Source: HyVt-337 sp964428895
GTDB lineage: Bacteria > Planctomycetota > Phycisphaerae > SM23-33
Length of the DNA: 18,101 nucleotides
NCBI GenBank assembly: GCA_964428895.1
Contig: CAYRZU010000066.1
Span: forward strand, 1-18,101
Direction of reading: 5' to 3'
Shown here in pieces: positions 1-5,513 of this stretch. The position numbers and the translations under genes are program-made. Each line of letters begins with the position of its first letter. Within the stretch, counting starts at the first letter, position 1. The notes under the pieces were generated by a model that did not search any database, had not been told where the DNA came from, and was given only the letters and a program-made list of their open reading frames with translations.

Positions 1-48
1 AACGCCTGATGCCTGAAGACTTCACCCAAGAAACCCCTCCCCTCGGCC

Positions 49-76
49 TTGTCGGCTCCCAGAACCGTGGTATCAT
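49..76 (+). promoter_or_regulatory. candidate extended -10 promoter for the NxxGxxxAF-repeat gene
   Basis: A -35-like TTGTCG (49-54) is followed after 16 bp by TATCAT (71-76), one mismatch from TATAAT. The bases just before it are TGG, giving the TGn extension of an extended -10 promoter. Transcription would start near 83, leaving a leader of about 74 nt before the TTG start at 157. The bases before 49 contain no supportable gene. This is a pattern match only. Confidence 0.45.
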
Positions 77-156
77 GGACCTAATCGCTAGGGACTCACG
101 CAGGGAAGCACGTCTGAATCGGACACGGGGATTCCGTTCGCCCCGGGAGGAATCGG

Positions 157-2130
157 TTGATAAGAATGCACCACATCGCAGCCGTTCTGCTGCTAGCCGT
201 TGCCACAGCCGCTCACGGGCAGATTAGGTACCGTACCGCCGTGCTTACGGGTGATTCGGCCCCCGGCGCTCTGGAGGGTTCAGTTTTCGTCGATATGACG
301 GTGCCGGCTCTGGATGACTCTGGCGGAATCGCCATTGGGGCAGAACTATCAACGGGAGAATGGGGATACTGGGCTGAATCCGGAACCCAACTCAGACTGA
401 TCGCCCGAGAGGGAATGCCTGCGCCGGGAACAGGTGCCAACTTCGCCAAGTTGTATACCGCGGCGCTGAACGGCAATGGCTTGGCAGTCACACGCGGCCG
501 CGTAGACTCCGGTTCAGACCAGTACGGCATGTGGGCCGAAACCACGGGGGCGCTATCGCTGGTTGCGCGGACCGGAGATCCCGCTCCTGGGGTGTCCGGC
601 GGCATACTGGCGAGCTTTCAGGACCGACCTTCGATCAACCTGAGTGGGGAAGTGGCCTTTCATGCCACTATGGAAGCAGGTCCGGGCGGGGTAGATGCCT
701 CTAACGACGAAGGCCTCTGGTGCAATGTTGGTGAATCACTTGACCTCGTTGCACGAAAGGGAGATCAGCCGCCGGGGATGACCGGAGGGAGCTTCGCCAC
801 GTTCTTTGTGTCAGACGAGGGCCTCCTCAGTGAGAACGGTCATGTCGCTTTCAGAGCTCTGGTCAACGGGCTCGTCGAGGGGCCGGACACCTTCTGGGCT
901 GGCCGGCCCGGAAACCTGCACTTGGTGGCGCAAACCAATACCCAGGCACCAGGCCTACCTGCCGGCGCGAAGTTCAGTGACTTTGTGACAGGCCCAGCCC
1001 TGAATGAGAATGGCGAGGTGGCGTTCTGGACGTTGCTGGCCATCGGCAGCGGCGGGGTAGACGAGTCCAACAATCAGTGTATTTGGTCGGACGCCGGCGG
1101 CGCCCTGCGGCTGATCGCCCGAGAGGGAGATCACATGGTGGGAATGCCAGCCGAGACAGTGTTCGGATCATTCGATGTCCGGCCAGCGCTTAATGGCGCT
1201 GGCGATCTTGCTTTCTGGGGTCGGCTCAAGGAAGGTCCGGGCGGTGTTGGATCGTCGAACGACGCCAGCATCTGGCTCGCTGATCCAGACGGGGATCTCG
1301 TGATGCTCGCGAGGGAAGGTGATAGAGCGCCCGACACGCCAGCGGGAGTCTGCTTCGGCGACGATCTGAGCCGTCCCGCTCTGAACGGTAATGGGCAGGT
1401 GGCCTTCCTGGCTGCGCTTCAAGTGGGTACCGGCGGCGTTGATTCGACCAACGACAAAGGAATCTGGGCGATCGATGCTGGAGGCAACATGGTGCTGGTT
1501 GCCCGTAAGGGAGACCTATTCGATGTCGGCGACGGAGACTACCGCCCTATAGCGGACCTTGGTCTCAACGTAGGGTCGAGCGGGGAGTCGGGACGAAAAC
1601 GCAGCCTCACCGGCGCCGGCCAGCTTGGCTTCATGCTGACCTTCAGTGATGGATCGGAAGGCATCTTCGTGGCCCAGCTCGCACGCCCATGGGATTTCAA
1701 CGACGACCAGTACGTCGACGCCGACGACATTGACATCCTCTGCGCCAACATGGGCAGCGCCGATCCGGTCTACGATCTGGATGACGACGGCGACGCCGAT
1801 GCCGACGATCTTGTCTACATGGTCGAAGACCTCGTGGAGTGGTCCAACGACGCTTCCGGCGAGCTCGGCCATGGGACGGTGCAGGGAGACTTCAATCTCG
1901 ACGGCGTGGTCAACGTCACCGACCTGCAGATCATGAAGGGCAGCTTCGGCGGCGTCGGCGGATACGCCGCCGGCAACGCCAACTGCGACACCGTCGTCAA
2001 CGCCACCGACCTCCAACTCCTAAGAGCCGCCTACGGCTGGGCCGCCGGAATCGACCCCATCCCCGAACCGGCCTCACTGGGGATGCTGGCCTTGGGTGGC
2101 TTGGCGATCCTAAGGCGACGAAACCGCTAG
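157..2130 (+). CDS. exported NxxGxxxAF tandem-repeat protein with dockerin-like loops and PEP-CTERM tail
   Basis: Secreted, probably surface-sorted protein of 657 residues. The TTG start at 157 is chosen because GGGAGG (145-150) lies 6 nt upstream; an in-frame ATG at 166 lacks such a site. Residues 1-21 form a signal peptide ending near AAHGQ. Eight tandem units of roughly 55-70 residues follow, each with an ALNGNGxVAF-like core and a VAREGDxAPG-like segment. This matches the NxxGxxxAF repeat family, whose function is unknown. From about residue 512 there are four calcium-loop-like segments of dockerin type (DFNDDQYVDADD, DLDDDGDADADD, DFNLDGVVNVTD, NCDTVVNATD). The tail from residue 636 is PEP, a hydrophobic stretch and RRRNR, a PEP-CTERM signal that an exosortase would process. 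No exosortase gene is in the window. The C-terminal third uses more C-ending codons than the repeat region, which hints at modular assembly. Ligand and role are unknown. Confidence 0.88.
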   Translation: MIRMHHIAAVLLLAVATAAHGQIRYRTAVLTGDSAPGALEGSVFVDMTVPALDDSGGIAIGAELSTGEWGYWAESGTQLRLIAREGMPAPGTGANFAKLYTAALNGNGLAVTRGRVDSGSDQYGMWAETTGALSLVARTGDPAPGVSGGILASFQDRPSINLSGEVAFHATMEAGPGGVDASNDEGLWCNVGESLDLVARKGDQPPGMTGGSFATFFVSDEGLLSENGHVAFRALVNGLVEGPDTFWAGRPGNLHLVAQTNTQAPGLPAGAKFSDFVTGPALNENGEVAFWTLLAIGSGGVDESNNQCIWSDAGGALRLIAREGDHMVGMPAETVFGSFDVRPALNGAGDLAFWGRLKEGPGGVGSSNDASIWLADPDGDLVMLAREGDRAPDTPAGVCFGDDLSRPALNGNGQVAFLAALQVGTGGVDSTNDKGIWAIDAGGNMVLVARKGDLFDVGDGDYRPIADLGLNVGSSGESGRKRSLTGAGQLGFMLTFSDGSEGIFVAQLARPWDFNDDQYVDADDIDILCANMGSADPVYDLDDDGDADADDLVYMVEDLVEWSNDASGELGHGTVQGDFNLDGVVNVTDLQIMKGSFGGVGGYAAGNANCDTVVNATDLQLLRAAYGWAAGIDPIPEPASLGMLALGGLAILRRRNR

Positions 2131-2158
2131 GCGAACTGAACGAACGTCGCTCCCCCTT

Positions 2159-2350
2159 CCAGCCCAACGGGCTGGCATTCGTCAGCCCCGGGCGCAGCCC
2201 GGGGAACCGTTGCCGCCCACGGCCAAGCCCTGAAAGGGCGCAACAGAACACACTACGCATCCGTGGTGGCGCCCTGTCAGGGCCCTGATCCTGTTGGGTC
2301 CGGTTACCCAGGGCTTTGCCCTGGGCTGGCGAACGGCGCCCCGTCGGGGC
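2159..2350. repeat. cluster of six hairpins, two head-to-head REP-like modules
   Basis: Six perfect short hairpins, each with a three-base loop and a GCCC/GGGC core: CCAGCCC-aac (2159-2175), CCCCGGGC-gca (2186-2204), GCCCT-gaa (2227-2239), GCCCT-gtc (2271-2283), CCCAGGGC-ttt (2307-2325) and GCCCC-gtc (2338-2350). Successive centres are 28, 38, 44, 39 and 28 bp apart, a mirror-symmetric spacing. The reverse complement of 2302-2334 closely resembles 2177-2208 (shared TTCG.CAGCCC, GGGC, CAGCCC and AACC blocks). The block is therefore two inverted copies of a three-hairpin module. It lies between the converging exported-protein gene and the minus-strand lipoprotein genes, so it could also end transcription. 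The likeness to REP/BIME elements is inferred; no transposase is nearby. Confidence 0.72.
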
Positions 2351-2366
2351 TCACAGAGCAGAACTT

Positions 2367-2455
2367 GGGTGCCATGCCCACGCTCGCGTGGGCATGCTTA
2401 TCACGAATCCCCCCCCCAGCCGCGGCATGGCCACGCGAGCGTGGCCATGGCACCC
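2367..2455. repeat. nested palindromic REP-like element
   Basis: Two strong palindromes sit side by side. CATGCCCACGC (2373-2383) and GCGTGGGCATG (2386-2396) are separated by TC. CATGGCCACGC (2426-2436) and GCGTGGCCATG (2439-2449) are separated by GA. An outer inverted repeat encloses both: GGGTGCCATG (2367-2376) pairs with CATGGCACCC (2446-2455). The whole element can fold either as two separate hairpins or as one long stem. The space between holds a run of nine C. It lies 41 bp past the stop of the minus-strand lipoprotein gene and may act as its terminator. The rest of the gap between 2131 and 2495 contains no supportable gene. Confidence 0.72.
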
Positions 2456-2495
2456 CACCTCACGCACCGGCAATACGTGTAGGAAGAAGGCCCCT

Positions 2496-2858
2496 CTACG
2501 GATTTACTTCCGTCAGCGTCCGAATACTCGACAGGTGAATGCAGTCGCCCTTGTATCCCAGGGCCCCGTCGCCGAGGTCGCCTTCGTAGTCGATCCGATA
2601 GGTCTTGCCGTCCTCGAACGTGTGGGGGCTGTTCCGATCCTCGACGTTTCGCCACCAGACCGCGAAGGCCTCACCGTCGGTCTGCGTGCCGGTGCAGGCA
2701 TAGTAGTATCGGTGGCCGAAGTTCTCGCCGGATTCGCTCATGACCGTCGAGTGCCCCAACTCACGTCGGGCCTCGGTCACAGTCAGCTCAACCGTCCCGG
2801 CCGGCGGCTCGCAGCCCAGGCAGGTTAGGGCCAGCAGTGCTGGCACAATCCATTTCAT
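2496..2858 (-). CDS. small predicted lipoprotein, function unknown
   Basis: A 120-residue protein that I do not recognise. It begins MKWIVPALLALTCLGC, a short lipoprotein-type signal peptide with Cys16 as the likely lipidated residue. The -3 position is Cys rather than the usual Leu, so lipidation is probable but not certain. The mature part is small and mixed in character, rich in Glu and Gly, with a YYYACTG segment and a C-terminal GYKGDCIHL segment whose Cys could pair with an upstream one. The ATG is preceded at suitable distance by AAGGGG. It is the second gene of a two-gene minus-strand unit, 40 bp after another small lipoprotein gene, which suggests joint expression. No paralogy between the two is evident. 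Cell-envelope location is inferred from the signal alone. Confidence 0.65.
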   Translation of the reverse strand: MKWIVPALLALTCLGCEPPAGTVELTVTEARRELGHSTVMSESGENFGHRYYYACTGTQTDGEAFAVWWRNVEDRNSPHTFEDGKTYRIDYEGDLGDGALGYKGDCIHLSSIRTLTEVNP

Positions 2859-2873
2859 GTGCAGCCCCTTTCG

Positions 2874-2889
2874 TCCGGCGAACGCCGGA
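2874..2889 (-). other. hairpin between the two lipoprotein genes
   Basis: TCCGGCG (2874-2880) and CGCCGGA (2883-2889) form a compact stem in the 40-bp gap between the two minus-strand lipoprotein genes. On the transcript this folds as CCGGC, loop GUUC, GCCGG. There is no T run, so it is more likely an mRNA-processing or stability element, or it sets relative expression, than a full terminator. Confidence 0.4.
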
Positions 2890-2898
2890 TGCCGAAGA

Positions 2899-3291
2899 TC
2901 ACTGCGCCGTTTCCAGGTTCAGCGGGCCTTCGTAGGTCTGGTCGACCTTCACCCAGCCGTCGGTGGTTTCGCGCCAGGCGCCGATGGGAACGTAGTCGCC
3001 GGATTCCTTTTCGACGGCCATGATCACGCACCAGTTCTCGAACGCGGTCTCGCCCTCAGCTTCGCCCTCGCCCTTCGTGGCGACCTGAAGATTGACCACC
3101 TTCGGCGACCGGAAGCACCCCCGGTGGGCCGGCGGGAACGTCATCACGATGGGCTTGTCGGTCAGTTCGGCCCGATCCATCGCGAAGGTCCCGGTCCGAA
3201 GATGCTCGGCGAACTTCCACTCCGCATTACCGATGCATCCGCTGCCAGCGGCCGCCACCACCAACGCTACTATCCAGCACTTGCCAAGCAT
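2899..3291 (-). CDS. small predicted lipoprotein, function unknown
   Basis: A 130-residue protein that I do not recognise. The N-terminus is MLGKCWIVALVVAAAGSGC: a positive residue, a hydrophobic core, and a lipobox ending GSGC, with Cys19 as the likely acylated residue. The mature region has the pattern of a small soluble beta-rich domain (for example TFPPAHRGCF, ENWCVIMAVE, DYVPIGAWRE), with two Cys that might form a disulfide. GGGAG lies 6 nt before the ATG, supporting the start. It is the first gene of the minus-strand pair. A perfect -35 box TTGACA is present upstream (minus strand, 3367-3362), but no convincing -10 follows at normal spacing. Function unknown; an envelope role is inferred. 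Confidence 0.65.
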   Translation of the reverse strand: MLGKCWIVALVVAAAGSGCIGNAEWKFAEHLRTGTFAMDRAELTDKPIVMTFPPAHRGCFRSPKVVNLQVATKGEGEAEGETAFENWCVIMAVEKESGDYVPIGAWRETTDGWVKVDQTYEGPLNLETAQ

Positions 3292-3490
3292 AGCTTGCTC
3301 CCTTCCCGGTCGAGGACCTGGCGCGTCGAGTAGGTTGTAGGGTGGTCAGGCCGGCCGGCGCTGTCAAGGCCGTTACCGCCCTGTCCGATCTGGCGTTCGA
3401 CGAATCTTAGCTTACTCGGCCGTCACCGGCGGTGGTCGCGCAACCGGGACACTGCGTATAGTTCTTCGCCGCCCGTTGCGGGCCAAAAGT

Positions 3491-3612
3491 GTCGGGGGGG
3501 GGCGCCCCGCGCGTCAATGGGCGCGCCGGGGCGCGAACCCCGACAAACGTAGGTGCGCGCCCCGGGCGCGCACCGGGCGCGCACCGGTAACCGGCGGAAC
3601 CGCCCTCGGCGG
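3491..3612. repeat. cluster of GC-rich palindromes
   Basis: GTCGGGG (3491-3497) pairs with CCCCGAC (3538-3544), enclosing a second GC stem (around 3503-3513 with 3522-3533, one bulge). A near-continuous palindrome follows: GGTGCGCGCCC (3552-3562) with GGGCGCGCACC (3564-3574). The latter arm is repeated directly at 3575-3585. Finally GGCGG (3593-3597), CCGCC (3600-3604) and GGCGG (3608-3612) form two mutually exclusive hairpins. The structures sit just upstream of the candidate ABC-operon promoter, so they could be a terminator barrier, a protein-binding region or a remnant repeat element. Confidence 0.55.
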
Positions 3613-3613
3613 G

Positions 3614-3642
3614 TTGACTTTCCGGCCCGCCGTGATGATCAT
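3614..3642 (+). promoter_or_regulatory. candidate promoter of the Gld-like ABC operon
   Basis: TTGACT (3614-3619) matches the -35 consensus in five of six positions and is followed after 17 bp by GATCAT (3637-3642), four of six matches to TATAAT. Transcription would start near 3649, giving a leader of about 150 nt that contains the 3658-3705 inverted repeat. Pattern match only. Confidence 0.35.
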
Positions 3643-3657
3643 TGGCCCATTACCAAG

Positions 3658-3705
3658 CGGCACGGACGCCCGGGGGCAGCCATACTGGGCGAATGGTCCG
3701 TGCCG
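3658..3705 (+). other. leader inverted repeat before the ABC operon
   Basis: CGGCACGGAC (3658-3667) is the perfect reverse complement of GTCCGTGCCG (3696-3705), with a 28-base loop that contains a smaller CCCGGG. If the promoter at 3614-3642 is real, this lies at the very 5' end of the mRNA and would form a stable stem there. No T run follows, so an intrinsic terminator is unlikely. Confidence 0.4.
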
Positions 3706-3797
3706 GCAACGATGATTGTGCGAGCCGAAAGGCCCAACGACCCAACGCTTACTGGATTTCCTTCAAGGCAAAGGCACACACGAAAGAGCGTTCAAAT

Positions 3798-4781
3798 ATG
3801 CCTGATAACCAAGCCATGATCGATGTCAAGAACCTCACCAAGTGGTACGGGCCCGTCCTGGCGGTGGATGATATCTCCTTCACCGTCGAGCCGGGCCATA
3901 TCGTCGGCTTCCTGGGACCCAACGGGGCCGGCAAGAGCACCACCCTGAAGATCCTTACCTGCTTCCTGCCCGCCTCGGCCGGTAAGGCCGCGGTGGCCGG
4001 ATTCGACGTGCTGGCCGACTCCATGGAGGTCCGCCGCCGCGTGGGCTATATGCCCGAGTCCGTCCCCCTCTACGGCGAGATGCGGGTCCAGGAATACCTG
4101 ATGTACCGGGCGGCCTTGCGGGAGGTGCCCGCTCGCCAGCGAAAGGCCGCCGTCGAACGCGTGGCCGAGCGGTGCTGGCTGAGCAAGCCCGAGAACATGA
4201 TGCGGCGGCGGCTGGACCAGCTGTCCCGCGGCTACAAGCAGCGTGTGGGCCTGGCCGACGTATTGCTGCATAGCCCATCGGTGCTGGTGCTGGATGAACC
4301 CACCATCGGCCTGGACCCGGCCCAGATCCGCTCCATGCGAGAGTTGATCCAGTCCCTCGCCGGCGATCACACCGTGATCCTCTCCAGCCACATCCTGGCC
4401 GAAGTCGAGCAGACCTGCACTAACCTCATCATCATCGCCGGCGGCAAGATCGCCGCGGCCGGCACGCCCGGCGAGCTCCGACAGAAAGTGATCGGCCCCA
4501 ACCGCATCATCACCGAGCTCAAAGGCGCCGAGCCGGACGCCCTCAACGCCGCCGTCACGGCCGTAGCCGGTGTGGGCAGTGCCGAGACCCAGCGGGCGGG
4601 CAGTTGGACGCGGCTGGTCGTCACCGCCGACGGCGACGCCGACCCGCGAGCCGAGATATTTCAAATGGCCAGCGAGAAAGGCTTCACCGTCCGCGAACTG
4701 CGGCGGCAGGTGGCCTCGCTGGAGGATTACTTCGTGCAGATCACCTACGAACAAAACATGGACGCCCAACGGTTGGCGTAA
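3798..4781 (+). CDS. ABC transporter ATP-binding protein, GldA type
   Basis: Cytoplasmic ATPase of 327 residues that would power the permease encoded next. Walker A is GPNGAGKST (40-48). The Q-loop region reads GYMPESVPLY (83-92), with the Pro-Glu seen in GldA-like and related ABC-2 ATPases instead of Gln. The signature is LSRGYKQRVGLADV (142-155), Walker B is VLVLDEP (162-168) with the D-loop GLDP, and the switch His is H198 in SSHIL. A C-terminal domain of about 100 residues follows, as in drug- and gliding-type ABC-2 ATPases. The ATG at 3798 is chosen because AAAGAG precedes it and the protein then begins directly before the ABC fold (IDVKNLTKWYG); longer upstream starts add non-conserved sequence. 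It is the first gene of the operon, with 15 bp to the permease gene. Substrate cannot be read from the sequence. gldA is the nearest named relative, but I leave the symbol empty because gliding is not shown. Confidence 0.93.
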   Translation: MPDNQAMIDVKNLTKWYGPVLAVDDISFTVEPGHIVGFLGPNGAGKSTTLKILTCFLPASAGKAAVAGFDVLADSMEVRRRVGYMPESVPLYGEMRVQEYLMYRAALREVPARQRKAAVERVAERCWLSKPENMMRRRLDQLSRGYKQRVGLADVLLHSPSVLVLDEPTIGLDPAQIRSMRELIQSLAGDHTVILSSHILAEVEQTCTNLIIIAGGKIAAAGTPGELRQKVIGPNRIITELKGAEPDALNAAVTAVAGVGSAETQRAGSWTRLVVTADGDADPRAEIFQMASEKGFTVRELRRQVASLEDYFVQITYEQNMDAQRLA

Positions 4782-4796
4782 GGCCGGAGGCAATCG

Positions 4797-5513
4797 ATGC
4801 GAAAGACACTAATCATTGCTCGCCGCGAACTGGCCGGATACTTCGTCTCGCCCATGGCCTACGTGCTGGTGGCCCTGTTGCTGCTGACGACGGGGCTGTG
4901 GTTCTTCCAGCGAATCTTCGTGCCCGGGCGAGAAGCCTCACTCAAGCCGCTGTTCGAGGCGATGGCCTACATCATGATCTTCGCCGTCCCGCTGCTGACC
5001 ATGCGGCAACTGGCGGAGGAATACCACGCCGGCACCATCGAAACGCTGATGACGGTTCCGGTCAGTGACGGCCAGGTGGTGGCCGGCAAGTTCCTGGGTG
5101 TGATGGGCTTCTACCTGGTGCTGCTGGCGACCACGCTGATCCTGCTGCTGCTGATGACGATCTTCGGCCAGCCGGACCCGGGGGTGGCGGCCTCGGGCTA
5201 TCTGGGCATGGTCCTGCTGGGAGGGATGTACGTAGCGATCGGCCTGTTCGCCTCGTCGATGACCCACTACCAGTTGGTGGCGGCGATTGTGGCTATTGCG
5301 ATCTGCGCGGCGATGGCGTTGCTGCCGCCGCTGCTGGTCGCCCATGGCGGCGAGCCCTGGGGACGTCTGGCCATGGGCGTCAACGTAACCGAATACTTCA
5401 AGGATTTCGCCAGCGGCCGATTCGATTCGCGCGGGGTGATCTTCTTCGCCTCGGTGGCGGCGGTGTTCCTGTATCTGAGCGTCAAGACATTGGAGTCCAA
5501 GCGATGGCGGTAG
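4797..5513 (+). CDS. ABC-2 family permease, GldF type
   Basis: Integral inner-membrane permease of 238 residues. Six hydrophobic segments are visible at about 20-40, 53-70, 100-122, 133-152, 160-180 and 212-229. Between the second and third lies the family motif EEYHAGTIETLMTVPVS (74-90), close to the EE..GTIE.L.T.P pattern of ABC-2 permeases. Length and layout fit GldF-like proteins. GGAGG (4786-4790) is well spaced before the ATG. The gene follows the ATPase gene by 15 bp and its last 10 bases overlap the start of the GldG-like gene, so the three are translationally linked. Together they would form the membrane part of one transporter. The transported substrate is unknown; in Bacteroidota the related proteins take part in gliding, but that does not carry over automatically. 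Confidence 0.9.
   Translation: MRKTLIIARRELAGYFVSPMAYVLVALLLLTTGLWFFQRIFVPGREASLKPLFEAMAYIMIFAVPLLTMRQLAEEYHAGTIETLMTVPVSDGQVVAGKFLGVMGFYLVLLATTLILLLLMTIFGQPDPGVAASGYLGMVLLGGMYVAIGLFASSMTHYQLVAAIVAIAICAAMALLPPLLVAHGGEPWGRLAMGVNVTEYFKDFASGRFDSRGVIFFASVAAVFLYLSVKTLESKRWR

Larger units (their letters stand above)
3292..3797. other. divergent intergenic region, no gene
   Basis: 506 bp between the minus-strand lipoprotein pair and the plus-strand ABC operon, with no supportable gene. It holds the possible lipoprotein -35 (3362-3367, minus), a GGCCGGCC palindrome near 3350, a cluster of very GC-rich palindromes (3491-3612), a candidate plus-strand promoter (3614-3642) and a long-loop inverted repeat (3658-3705). 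Open frames that run through it show no signal peptide, domain or ribosome-binding site. Confidence 0.6.

Noticed and set aside
9..227. Small plus-strand open frame at the window start
   Set aside because: It overlaps the promoter and signal peptide of the repeat-protein gene, and its product is Arg/Ser-rich without any recognisable feature.
2131..2495. Possible CRISPR array in the repeat block
   Set aside because: The repeats are different hairpins with palindromic cores, not identical direct repeats with uniform spacers, and no cas genes are present.
3642..3797. Upstream extension of the ABC ATPase to a start at 3642
   Set aside because: The extra 52 residues are not part of the ABC fold, would run through the leader inverted repeat, and the start at 3798 has its own ribosome-binding site.
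3476..3819. Small open frames through the intergenic palindromes
   Set aside because: Arg/Gly/Ala-rich translations of GC-rich palindromic DNA with no start signal.
3792..4793. A 333-residue open frame opposite the ABC ATPase gene
   Set aside because: It is the mirror of a gene with all ABC motifs; its own translation has no family features.
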